Shown here piece after piece: positions 12,007 through 19,722 of a stretch of DNA of 64,000 nt. Source of the stretch: Gemmatimonadota bacterium (lineage in GTDB: Bacteria; Gemmatimonadota; Gemmatimonadetes; Gemmatimonadales; Gemmatimonadaceae); contig JARIEV010000003.1 of NCBI GenBank assembly GCA_031127225.1, positions 1-64,000 on the forward strand, given 5' to 3'. The position numbers and the translations under genes are program-made. A model generated the notes under the pieces. The model made no database searches and was not told the DNA's origin. It saw only the letters and a program-made list of their open reading frames with translations. Numbering within the stretch: position 1 is the first letter of the stretch; each line of letters starts with the position of its first letter.

Positions 12007-12934
12007 CTCGACGGGCCGGGCGGTGCTCGGACTGCTGCTGCTGGTCGCGACGGCCTGCGGCCGCGTCACCACACGGAACGATCGGCAGTGGGTCGTGCCC
12101 GGTGAGCCGGCGTTGCGCGGCCTCGTGCAGGTGGGAGCGTTCACCGATCCGCAGCTTCGCGAGGCCTCCGGCAGCGTGTCCAGCGCGAGCGAGCCCGGTG
12201 TGTTCTGGTCGCAGAACGACAGCGGCAACGACGCGGTGCTCTTCGCGTACGATTCCGCCGGGACGTCGCGGGCGCGCGTGGTGGTCACGGGGGTGAAGAA
12301 CACCGACTGGGAGGCGATCGCGCCCGGTCCGTGCCCCTCAGGGCGCTGCCTGTACATCGGCGACATCGGCGACAATCTCGCGGTGCGCCGCGCGGTGTCC
12401 GTGCTGCGGGTGGCCGAACCGTCGACGGCGACGGCCCGAACCGTCAAGCCACAGCGCCTGCGCGTGGAGTATGCGGGGGGCGCGCGCGACGTGGAGGCGA
12501 TGTGGGTCGCGCCTGACTCCAGTATCTGGTTCGCCACCAAGCGTCCTGCCAAGGACGTGGCCGGTCGTGCCCGGCCGTCGAGGCTCTTCCGGGTGTCGTC
12601 GCCCGATTGGAGCGGACGTCGCACGGCCCGCGCCGAGCTCGTGGACTCGCTGCCAATCGTGCCGCTGGGATCGATTGCGCGCGACTGGGTCACCGACGCG
12701 GCGCTCTCGCCGGCGGTATCCGACGGTCGACGCCGGTTGGCCGTGCTGACCTACGGATCGGTCTACATCTTCGACGCCGATCCGCACACCGGTCGCCCCG
12801 GTGCGCTGCTGGCACGTTGCGCGGTGCCGCTCTGGGAGACGCAAACCGAGGGGATCACCTGGTTGCCCGACGGGCGGGTGCTGCTGGTAAACGAGGGACG
12901 CGGCGGCCGGCTCTACGCGGGCTATTGTCCCTGA
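11993..12934 (+). CDS. Lipoprotein, beta-propeller-like, unknown function
   Basis: A 313-residue protein with GTG start at 11993, inside the end of sdaAA. The N-terminus RAVLGLLLLVATAC is a lipoprotein signal with Cys near residue 22. The body contains repeated beta-rich segments with the phrases SQNDSGNDAVLFAYD, DWEAIAPGPCP and YIGDIGDNLAVRR. These recall a widespread family of secreted propeller-type proteins whose members are only annotated as hypothetical or esterase-like-of-phytase. No catalytic residues can be assigned. The overlap suggests co-translation with sdaAB-sdaAA, but a functional link is not evident. Confidence 0.6.
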   Translation: MPGANSTGRAVLGLLLLVATACGRVTTRNDRQWVVPGEPALRGLVQVGAFTDPQLREASGSVSSASEPGVFWSQNDSGNDAVLFAYDSAGTSRARVVVTGVKNTDWEAIAPGPCPSGRCLYIGDIGDNLAVRRAVSVLRVAEPSTATARTVKPQRLRVEYAGGARDVEAMWVAPDSSIWFATKRPAKDVAGRARPSRLFRVSSPDWSGRRTARAELVDSLPIVPLGSIARDWVTDAALSPAVSDGRRRLAVLTYGSVYIFDADPHTGRPGALLARCAVPLWETQTEGITWLPDGRVLLVNEGRGGRLYAGYCP

Positions 12935-13050
12935 GTCCCCGATGCGACGGCTCCGTGCAGGCGGTACATTCGGCACGCGTGGACACACTCGGCGAAACCC
13001 ACGGCGTACGCCGCCGTACGGACCAGTCTCCGAACCTCAAGGAATAGACT

Positions 13051-13455
13051 ATGGTCACGCGTGAAGACATCGAAGCGTTTCTCGATCGACTGAGTGCCGA
13101 AGGGGCATCGTACCAGGAGCTGGAACCCGGACTCTGGGTCGTGCGTCCCGGCGGCGCCCTCGAGTTTGACGTGGTGGTCACGCACAACCCGCCGGTGGTG
13201 CTGTTGCGGGTGAAAGTGATGCCGCTCCCAGCCGACGCCGCCCATCAGGCGGCGCTCAACCGGCGATTGCTGGAACTCAATGCGAGCGATCTGCTCCACG
13301 GCTCCTACGGGATCGATCAGAACAACGTCGTCCTCACCGAAGCCCTTGAGCTCTCGCATCTCGATTTCGAGGAGTTTCTGTCGTCGTATGAAAGCATGAC
13401 ACTTTCGCTCACGTCGCATTTGCGTGAGCTGGCCGCCTTCCGAGAGGCTCGCTGA
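13051..13455 (+). CDS. YbjN-like small protein upstream of pspA
   Basis: A 134-residue acidic alpha/beta protein (GLWVVRPGGALEFDVVVTHNPPVVLLRVKVM, then paired helices). It resembles the YbjN/type III chaperone-like fold, where a curved sheet presents a dimer surface. It ends 3 bp before the pspA start, so the two are almost surely one operon. The likely role is as a partner or regulator of PspA in envelope stress, inferred only from that adjacency. The fold assignment is moderate. Confidence 0.55.
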   Translation: MVTREDIEAFLDRLSAEGASYQELEPGLWVVRPGGALEFDVVVTHNPPVVLLRVKVMPLPADAAHQAALNRRLLELNASDLLHGSYGIDQNNVVLTEALELSHLDFEEFLSSYESMTLSLTSHLRELAAFREAR

Positions 13456-13458
13456 CCC

Positions 13459-14328
13459 ATGGGTATCTTCGACCGCTTGTCCACGCTCATCAAATCGAAT
13501 CTGAATGAGCTCATCTCCTCGGCCGAAAACCCCGAGAAGATGCTCAATCAGATCATCGTCGACATGCGCAACCAGCTGGCCAAAGCCAAGCAGCAGGTGG
13601 CCGCGTCCATTGCCGATGAAAAGCGACTGAAAGATCAGGCGGACGCCGAGTTCAAGCTCGCCGACGAGTGGGAGCGTCGGGCGATGCTGGCGGTGCAGGA
13701 AGGGCGCGATGATCTCGCGAAGCAGGCCCTGTTGCGCGGGCAGGAGCACCTCGAGCATGGCCAGCAGCTGGCGACCACGTGGGAAACACATCGCATGGAA
13801 ACGGAGAAGCTCAAGCAGTCCCTCCGTGACCTGAACGAGAAGATCGAGGAAGCCAAGCGCAAGAAGAATCTCCTGCTCGCGCGTCAGCGCCGGGCGGAAG
13901 CGCAGGCCCGCATCTCGCAGACCATGTCCGGCCTTTCCGACAACTCGGCGTTCGATGCGTTCAACCGCATGGAAGAGAAGATCACGGCCAACGAACGGCA
14001 GCTGCAGGCCGCGCAGGAGATCGACGAAGAGTTCAGCGGCGACCGCCTCGCCGGCGAATTCAAGCAGCTCGAGCGTTCGTCGGGCGGCGCCAACGCCGAT
14101 CTACAGCTCCAGCAGCTCAAGCAGCGGATGGGGATGCTCGCATCCGGGGCGCCGGCCGCGTCCCGTCAACTCGGCGCAGGTGCGTCGGCCGGTGCATCCG
14201 CTCCCGCCGCCGCCCAGCTGGCGGCCGGGTCTCCGGCCGCGCCCAACAACGCAGATACGGCCCGAACCGGCGAAGCGGAATTGCTGGCGGAATTCGAACG
14301 GCTGGAAAGCGACAAGCCGAGCGCGTAA
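13459..14328 (+). CDS. pspA: PspA/IM30 family membrane-stress protein
   Basis: A 289-residue protein beginning MGIFDRLSTLIKSNLNEL, the amphipathic helix that binds stressed membrane in PspA/Vipp1. A long coiled coil follows (about residues 25-215; repeated Glu/Lys/Gln heptads such as KLKQSLRDLNEKIEEAKRKK). The C-terminal 60 residues are Ala/Gly/Pro-rich and low complexity (SRQLGAGASAGASAPAAA), an extension beyond the classical 220-residue protein. PspA-type ESCRT-III-like rods protect the inner membrane. No pspF or pspBC lies nearby; the upstream YbjN-like gene is the only apparent partner. Confidence 0.9.
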   Translation: MGIFDRLSTLIKSNLNELISSAENPEKMLNQIIVDMRNQLAKAKQQVAASIADEKRLKDQADAEFKLADEWERRAMLAVQEGRDDLAKQALLRGQEHLEHGQQLATTWETHRMETEKLKQSLRDLNEKIEEAKRKKNLLLARQRRAEAQARISQTMSGLSDNSAFDAFNRMEEKITANERQLQAAQEIDEEFSGDRLAGEFKQLERSSGGANADLQLQQLKQRMGMLASGAPAASRQLGAGASAGASAPAAAQLAAGSPAAPNNADTARTGEAELLAEFERLESDKPSA

Positions 14329-14360
14329 CGCGGCAGTACATTGGGCGCATCCCCAATGGT

Positions 14361-14399
14361 CGCCGACGGCGGCTCCCTCCCGGGGGGCCGCCGTCGGCG
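14361..14399 (+). terminator. Strong hairpin after pspA
   Basis: A perfect 13-bp GC-rich stem (cgccgacggcggc at 14361-14373 with its complement at 14387-14399) and a 13-nt loop that can pair further (ccc/ggg). It lies between pspA and the next gene. There is no T-run after it, so it may be a terminator of the U-poor kind or a stabilising 3' structure. Confidence 0.55.
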
Positions 14400-14417
14400 C
14401 ATTCACGGTTACGCACC

Positions 14418-15479
14418 ATGGCATCGCGACGTTTTCTGATTCTCGCCGAAGGGAGCTTCGGTCCGCTCAGCTCCAAGACAGCGAACGCCTGCATCCGGTA
14501 TGTCCCGGACGAAGTCGCCGCCGTGCTCGACAGCGGACAGGCGGGCCGACGAGCGCAGGACGTTCTTGGGTTCGGAGGGCACATCCCGGTGGTGGCCACG
14601 TTCGCTGAGGGCATGGTGCACCGTCCCACTGCGCTGCTGATCGGGATCGCGCCGGCCGGGGGGCAGTTCCCCGACGCGTGGCGCCCGATCGTGGCCGAGG
14701 CGCTGCGCGCCGGACTCGACGTCTGGAGCGGTTTGCATACCATGCTGGGAGACGACGCCGAGTTCGCGGCGTTGGCCACGGCAGCGGGGGCTACCATCCG
14801 CGACTTGCGTCGGGCGCCGGCCGATCTGGACGTGGCCAGCGGACTGGTGCGAGAGCTCGACGCCACGGTTGTCCTCACGGTCGGCACCGACTGCAACATC
14901 GGGAAGATGACAACCCAGCTGCAGGTGCAGTCATCGGTACGGCAGCTGGGCTACCGCGTGAATTTTGCGGCTACCGGGCAGACGGGCATTCTGGTGGAAG
15001 GACGCGGGATCGCCGTCGATGCGGTGATTGCCGACTTCATCGCCGGTGCGGCCGAGTCGCTCACGATCGAGGCCGCGCAGGACGCCGAGATCGTGCTCGT
15101 CGAGGGCCAAGGTTCGCTGCTGCATCCGGCGTATTCGGGTGTGACCCTGGGGCTGATGCATGGGGCCCTGCCGCACGCGATGGTGCTTTGTGCGCAGCCC
15201 TCGCGCACGGCGATTCATCGCAACCCGTGGGTTCCCATCCCCTCGCTGCGCGACGTGATCCGGCTGTACGAGACGGCCATGGACGGGCTGCGGCCGTCGC
15301 CCGTGATTGCGGTGGCGCTGAACACCTTCGACCTCGACGATCGTGCCGCGCGTGAGGCCGTGGAACGGGTGCGGGCCGAGACCGGCTTACCAACCACGGA
15401 TCCGGTGCGCTTCGAACCCCTCATCATCGCAGAGGCGATCGCGGCGTTTCACGTGGAGCGCCGCGCCGTGCGAGGGTAG
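14418..15479 (+). CDS. DUF1611 P-loop protein (DgcN-like family)
   Basis: A 353-residue protein of the DUF1611 family. The N-terminal half is Rossmann-like (VLDSGQAGRRAQDVLGFGGHIPVVATFAEG). The C-terminal half opens with a Walker A-like loop GTDCNIGKMTT (about residues 155-165) and continues with GQTGILVEGRGIAVDAVIADFIAGAAE. Family members adjacent to an enolase-superfamily racemase (DgcA) have been linked to D-glutamate metabolism as DgcN. No dgcA is present here, so that role is only a possibility. The family call is firm, the function is not. Confidence 0.8.
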   Translation: MASRRFLILAEGSFGPLSSKTANACIRYVPDEVAAVLDSGQAGRRAQDVLGFGGHIPVVATFAEGMVHRPTALLIGIAPAGGQFPDAWRPIVAEALRAGLDVWSGLHTMLGDDAEFAALATAAGATIRDLRRAPADLDVASGLVRELDATVVLTVGTDCNIGKMTTQLQVQSSVRQLGYRVNFAATGQTGILVEGRGIAVDAVIADFIAGAAESLTIEAAQDAEIVLVEGQGSLLHPAYSGVTLGLMHGALPHAMVLCAQPSRTAIHRNPWVPIPSLRDVIRLYETAMDGLRPSPVIAVALNTFDLDDRAAREAVERVRAETGLPTTDPVRFEPLIIAEAIAAFHVERRAVRG

Positions 15480-15526
15480 CGTCCCACACACGGCGGCGTC
15501 CGCGCGATGATGGCGGCGCAGTTCTG

Positions 15527-16240
15527 GTGACACACGGCGGGCCCGATGCGGCCATCGTGTGGCCCATGATCACCACACCGCTTCTCACGCTGGCGCACAC
15601 GTGCGCCGAATGGACGGCCGGGATTGCCGGCCACTGCGCCGCGCGCGTGCGCCTGCTCGACGATGTCACGTTGCGCGTGCATGCTGGCGAACTGCTGCTG
15701 GTGCAGGGCCCTGAGTCGTTGGGGCGTGCGCTTCTGCTGAGCGTGCTGGCCGGTGCATCGTCGCCAGACCGACATCGGTACGTGCGTGGCGTGCGCGCCC
15801 TTGCGCCCCGGGTACGGATCCGCCGCGCGGCGGTGCATGCGATGGCGGTGCAGGCCATCGTGCGGGGATGGCAGGATGCCGAGTCACCCCGCGAGGCCGG
15901 CACGGAGGAGAGGCACCGTCGGCCACCCACGCTGTACTTGCTCCGGGCGTCACGCTCGGCGGCGCCGACACGATTCGAGACGCGCGAATGGCGGCGGTGG
16001 GCACGGCGCGCGCGTGAGCGTCACGACGGCATCGTGATTGTGGGCCCTGCGTCTCAACCCACGTTGCCCGACGCCATCCCGCTGGTCCGATCGGCGGCCC
16101 GTGAGCCGGCCGTGCGGTATCAGGTGCGCCGTGATCGAGTGCTGCACCGTGACGCCGGCGGGGTGCGTCTCCTCGAGATCCGCGCCGGGCGCCTCTACGA
16201 GGTGGCCGGCGCGGACAACGACACGCCGGTGCGGCGGTAG
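15527..16240 (+). CDS. Degenerate ABC-ATPase-like protein
   Basis: A 237-residue ORF starting at GTG 15527 (ATG 15566 is an alternative). It follows the plan of an ABC nucleotide-binding domain with the active site eroded. LLDDVTLRVHAGELLLVQG is followed by GPESLGRALLLSVLAG where Walker A would be (Lys replaced by Arg, third Gly lost). PTLYLLRAS stands in the Walker B position without Asp-Glu, and VRLLEIRAGRLYEV matches the usual C-terminal strand. No LSGGQ signature can be found. It may be a non-hydrolysing relative or a decaying gene. It ends 31 bp from a convergent gene. Confidence 0.5.
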   Translation: MTHGGPDAAIVWPMITTPLLTLAHTCAEWTAGIAGHCAARVRLLDDVTLRVHAGELLLVQGPESLGRALLLSVLAGASSPDRHRYVRGVRALAPRVRIRRAAVHAMAVQAIVRGWQDAESPREAGTEERHRRPPTLYLLRASRSAAPTRFETREWRRWARRARERHDGIVIVGPASQPTLPDAIPLVRSAAREPAVRYQVRRDRVLHRDAGGVRLLEIRAGRLYEVAGADNDTPVRR

Positions 16241-16265
16241 GGCACGTGGTGCTGCCGTACCGCCG
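16232..16265. terminator. Bidirectional hairpin between convergent genes
   Basis: An inverted repeat, cggcggta at 16232-16239 with taccgccg at 16258-16265, plus an inner 4-bp pairing (ggca/tgcc). It lies in the 31-bp space where two genes converge, the usual place for a shared terminator. Confidence 0.4.
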
Positions 16266-16271
16266 TCACTT

Positions 16272-16883
16272 TCAGCGGGGCACGACCGTGTCGGACTTCG
16301 CCGCGCGGTGGTAGCGGAGCTCACGCGCCGAGCGCTTGCCGTCGATCGCCCACTCCGTGGCCTGCACCATGATGGTGCGCTGACGGCGGGTGTACTGCAG
16401 CTCGGGCACCCGGTACGAGGTCCCCACGATCGGGGCAGCGGGGGGCGCGGGTTCGCCGTTGGACTGTGCCTGCCAGGTCGTGTACTTCACCAAACCGTCG
16501 GGCTTGCGCATGATGAACGCCCGGCCCACGACGGGCAGGCCATTCACGATCGTCTGGCCGGTCGCGGGGTCAATCGGCCACGTGCCGGCGGACGGCGTCG
16601 GGGTCGGCGCGGTCGGGACCATCATCGTCACCACGGTGGTGTCAATCACCGTCATGGAGTCGGCGACCAGCGCGCTGTCCTGCCCGGCGCTGTCGGCCGC
16701 CATCGGTGCTGCCGCCGCTACCGGAGCCGCCGGCGGTGCAGCGGGCGGCTGCGTCGCGGTCTGTCGGCGCGCGGCCAGCGCCACGGTCACGAGAGCGGCG
16801 AGGCCGACGAGGGACGCAAGACGAGGGGTGCGCCCCGTGGCAGCGCGCGGAGACACGGGTGGGCGATCCTGGTGAGGCTGCAT
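16272..16883 (-). CDS. Single-pass membrane protein, unknown function
   Basis: A 203-residue protein if translation starts at ATG 16883 (an upstream in-frame start at 16967 would add 28 residues of less protein-like sequence). It has a short basic N-terminus, one helix (RLASLVGLAALVTVALAA, about residues 24-41), a Pro/Ala-rich linker and a beta-rich domain (SAGTWPIDPATGQTIVNGL...). The domain is presumably periplasmic. No family recognised. It lies opposite cysS across a divergent gap. Confidence 0.55.
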   Translation of the reverse strand: MQPHQDRPPVSPRAATGRTPRLASLVGLAALVTVALAARRQTATQPPAAPPAAPVAAAAPMAADSAGQDSALVADSMTVIDTTVVTMMVPTAPTPTPSAGTWPIDPATGQTIVNGLPVVGRAFIMRKPDGLVKYTTWQAQSNGEPAPPAAPIVGTSYRVPELQYTRRQRTIMVQATEWAIDGKRSARELRYHRAAKSDTVVPR

Positions 16884-17015
16884 GGCGGGAGTCCGGGTGG
16901 AAAGTGGGGGCGCAACAGACCTGACATATCCTCTACATTCAACAAACGCAAGAAAACGTCGGGACATCCCGAGCGGGTTCCTGATGCCGTCTGAACATTA
17001 ACAGCGTTCACCACC

Positions 17016-18422
17016 ATGTCCGAATTCCGCCTGTACAACACGCTCGCGCGCCGCGTCGAGCCCTTCGCACCCGCCGATGGCCAGACGGTGCGCATGTACA
17101 CGTGTGGACCGACGGTCTATAACCCGGCGCACCTGGGCAATTTCCGCACGTTCCTCTTCGAGGATCTGCTGCGGCGCGTCATTCGGCTGGCTGGCTGGCA
17201 GGTCGAACAGGTGATGAACCTGACCGACGTGGACGACAAGATCATCCGGAAGGCGGCCGCCACCGGCGCCAATATCCTCGAAGTGACCGAGCCCTTCACC
17301 GAGCTCTTTCATCGCGACCGGCGCTATCTCCGCATCGAAGATGCGGAGCGCTACCCGAAGGCCACCGAGCACATCCCCGAGATGATCGCTCTCGTGGAGC
17401 GCCTCGTGGCCAACAACGTGGCGTACATCGCCGACGACGGTTCGGTCTACTTCGCCATCGATCGCTTCCCCGACTACGGCAAGCTGTCGCAGCTCGACAA
17501 GCGAGAGATCCGCGCCGGCGCGCGCGTGGCACAGGACGAGTACGCCAAGGAAAACGCGCAGGACTTCGCGCTCTGGAAAGCGGCCAAGCCGGAAGACGAA
17601 GCCACCGGCGCGGCGTGGGACTCGCCGTGGGGCCGCGGGCGCCCCGGCTGGCACCTCGAGTGCTCCGCCATGGCCATGAAGTACCTCGGCGAAACCTTCG
17701 ACCTTCATGCCGGCGGCATCGATCTCATCTTCCCGCACCACGAAGACGAAATCGCGCAGTCAGAAGCCGCCACCGGCAAGCAGTTCGCGCGCTGCTGGTG
17801 CCACGGGGAGTTCCTGCTCACCGACGGGGCCAAGATGGCCAAGCGCGTGGGCAACGTGGCCAACGTGGTCGAGATGCGCGATCAGGGGATCAGTGGTACC
17901 GCGTACCGCCACTTCGTCTTCAACGCGCACTACCGCAAGCAGTTGAATCTGGGCGAGGACTCGCTCGAGCAGTCGCGCGCGGCCGTGAACCGCATTGGCG
18001 CCTTCGCACGGCGGCTCTCCGAGGCCACGACCGGCACGGCGGCGCTCGCCGATGCCGCCACGCGGGCCGAAAAGGCGTTTCTGGAGGCGCTGTTCGATGA
18101 CTTGAACGCCCCCGAGGCATTGGCGGCGCTGTTCACGTTCATCAGCGAAGCCAACAAGGAACTCGACGAGCAGGGCAGCGACCTGCCGGCGCTGGAGCGG
18201 GCCAGGGCGGCCTTCCGGCTCATGGACAGCGTGCTCGATCTCGTCCCGGAGCAGGATGTCGACGCGGAGCTGGCCGCGTGGGTCGAGGAGCGCCTCGGGG
18301 CTCGTCGGGCTGCTCGTGAGCGCCGGGATTTCGCCGCGGCCGACGCGGCGCGGGCCGAGTTGACCGCGCGTGGCATCCTGATCGAGGATGGCCCCGGGGG
18401 GACGCGCTGGCGAAAGGGTTGA
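17016..18422 (+). CDS. cysS: Cysteinyl-tRNA synthetase
   Basis: A 468-residue class I synthetase that charges tRNA-Cys. It shows the zinc-site region YTCGPTVYNPAHLGN, whose PAHLGN is the HIGH-equivalent, the NLTDVDDKI motif, the zinc-binding GWHLECSAMA with HHEDEIAQSE, and the KMSKS-equivalent KMAKRVGN (about residues 273-280). The C-terminal anticodon-binding domain has the usual AAR/DFAAADAARAEL segment. Length is typical. It precedes the tRNA cluster by about 90 bp. Confidence 0.96.
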   Translation: MSEFRLYNTLARRVEPFAPADGQTVRMYTCGPTVYNPAHLGNFRTFLFEDLLRRVIRLAGWQVEQVMNLTDVDDKIIRKAAATGANILEVTEPFTELFHRDRRYLRIEDAERYPKATEHIPEMIALVERLVANNVAYIADDGSVYFAIDRFPDYGKLSQLDKREIRAGARVAQDEYAKENAQDFALWKAAKPEDEATGAAWDSPWGRGRPGWHLECSAMAMKYLGETFDLHAGGIDLIFPHHEDEIAQSEAATGKQFARCWCHGEFLLTDGAKMAKRVGNVANVVEMRDQGISGTAYRHFVFNAHYRKQLNLGEDSLEQSRAAVNRIGAFARRLSEATTGTAALADAATRAEKAFLEALFDDLNAPEALAALFTFISEANKELDEQGSDLPALERARAAFRLMDSVLDLVPEQDVDAELAAWVEERLGARRAARERRDFAAADAARAELTARGILIEDGPGGTRWRKG

Positions 18423-18513
18423 ACAGGCCGCCAATCCGTGGGGGCTGCTTGAATTCGTGGTCCCGCCGGATTATCCTGCTCGTCTTGTCCGGAACGGGCC
18501 GTACGCCCGTTCT

Positions 18514-18586
18514 GCTGACGTAGCTCAGTTGGTAGAGCAGCTGATTTGTAATCAGCAGGTCGTCGGTTCAATCCCGACCGTCAGCT
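18514..18586 (+). tRNA. tRNA-Thr (anticodon TGT)
   Basis: A 73-nt cloverleaf with acceptor stem gctgacg/cgtcagc, a D-arm tagctcagttggtagagca, an anticodon stem gctga/tcagc around loop tttgtaa (anticodon TGT), and T-arm ggttcaatcc. CCA is not encoded. It is the first of a Thr-Tyr-Gly tRNA run. Confidence 0.95.
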
Positions 18587-18636
18587 CCTTCAAAGCTCGC
18601 CAGCCGTGCCCGCCAGGGTGCGTCGGAGAGGGCCTC

Positions 18637-18719
18637 GGTGAGGTACTCAAGTGGCCAACGAGAACAGACTGTAAATCTGTCGGCGCAAGCCTTCGAAGGT
18701 TCGAATCCTTCCCTCACCA
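18637..18719 (+). tRNA. tRNA-Tyr (anticodon GTA)
   Basis: An 83-nt tRNA with acceptor ggtgagg/cctcacc, anticodon stem acaga/tctgt around loop ctgtaaa (GTA), and the long variable arm expected of bacterial tRNA-Tyr (around cggcgcaagcc). CCA is not encoded. Confidence 0.95.
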
Positions 18720-18761
18720 CTGCAGGACCGCTGGTTACTTCGGCGGGTAGCATCGGAGAAC

Positions 18762-18834
18762 GCGGGAGTAGCTCAGTTGGTAGAGCGCTAGCCTTCCAAG
18801 CTTGATGTCGCGGGTTCGAGTCCCGTCTCCCGCT
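18762..18834 (+). tRNA. tRNA-Gly (anticodon TCC)
   Basis: A 73-nt cloverleaf with acceptor gcgggag/ctcccgc, anticodon stem ctagc/gcttg around loop cttccaa (TCC), and T-arm gggttcgagtccc. The second anticodon-stem pair is a T-T mismatch, mildly unusual. CCA is not encoded. Confidence 0.93.
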
Positions 18835-18864
18835 CTGCGAAGAACATCGTCAGTGTACCACGCG

Positions 18865-18900
18865 AACCGCCGGATCCATGCTCATGGGTCCGGCGGTTTG
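18865..18900 (+). terminator. Terminator of the Thr-Tyr-Gly tRNA operon
   Basis: A 16-bp inverted repeat (aaccgccggatccatg / catgggtccggcggtt) with one G-T pair, followed by ttgtcgttt. It lies 31 bp after tRNA-Gly and isolates the three-tRNA operon from the downstream genes. Confidence 0.7.
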
Positions 18901-19042
18901 TCGTTTCGGCCATGTGCCGAGTTGGACAGAGACTTGCGGGAGTGATGTCGTGCGGCGCTCCAGTTGTGGGAGCGAGGCGCCCCGTGCGCCGATCAATGCC
19001 CGCGCCTGTCCCTGCCCATTCTCAGTGCTCCTGAGTCATACC

Positions 19043-19519
19043 ATGGCGACACCAATCCTTCCTCCTCCAATGCGCGACAGCGACGTGCTCCGTGCGGCAC
19101 TTCCCGGGCTGCTCTTCGCCCTCGTGACGCTGTTGTTCGGCTACGCGATGGGCGTCGTGTTCGGTTTGAACGAAGACCTCATCAAGTCCCGTCTCGCCGA
19201 CTCCGCCGATGCCGTCAGCGCCACCGTCTGCCACGGCGATGCCGCCGCCATGAAGGCGGTGCTGGGTAAGTCGTGGACCTACATGCAAAGCGCGCATCCA
19301 CACGCCGGTGGAGTCGGGTCGGCGGCGATGGGCGTGATACTCCTTATCGTGATGCGCGGCGTCAGCGCGATGTGGACGCGCCTCATCAGCCTCAGCCTGG
19401 GTGCCGGCGCCTTTGGCTATTCCCTGTTCTGGCTGTGGGCCGGATTTCGCGCACCCGCGCTCGGCGGCACCGATGCCGCCAAGGAATCCTTGGTGTGGCT
19501 CGCCATCCCATCGAGTTGA
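19043..19519 (+). CDS. Membrane protein, possibly interrupted by an in-frame stop
   Basis: A 158-residue hydrophobic protein from ATG 19043, with membrane segments near LRAALPGLLFALVTLLFGYA, AMGVILLIVMRG and LISLSLGAGAFGYSLFWLWA. Translation ends at TGA 19517-19519. The same frame continues beyond that stop with AVVVATAAAAVLVVMTLARH, an ideal fourth membrane helix with a basic cap, to a second TGA at 19589-19591. This suggests the ancestral protein was 182 residues and has acquired a nonsense change, or that there is read-through or a base-call error. No family recognised. Confidence 0.55.
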   Translation: MATPILPPPMRDSDVLRAALPGLLFALVTLLFGYAMGVVFGLNEDLIKSRLADSADAVSATVCHGDAAAMKAVLGKSWTYMQSAHPHAGGVGSAAMGVILLIVMRGVSAMWTRLISLSLGAGAFGYSLFWLWAGFRAPALGGTDAAKESLVWLAIPSS

Positions 19520-19722
19520 GCCGTCGTGGTCGCGACCGCCGCGGCGGCCGTACTGGTCGTGATGACGCTCGCGCGACACAAGGCGCCGTGATCTGATTGA
19601 TACTAACAGACCGACCGTCATGCGTTTGATACACTGAAGAGACTGTTCGGTTGGTTAGAAGTTGCGAGCGGGGGGCAGCGTTGTCGGGGGCAAAACTTCC
19701 TACCCTCCACCAACACCTCCGC

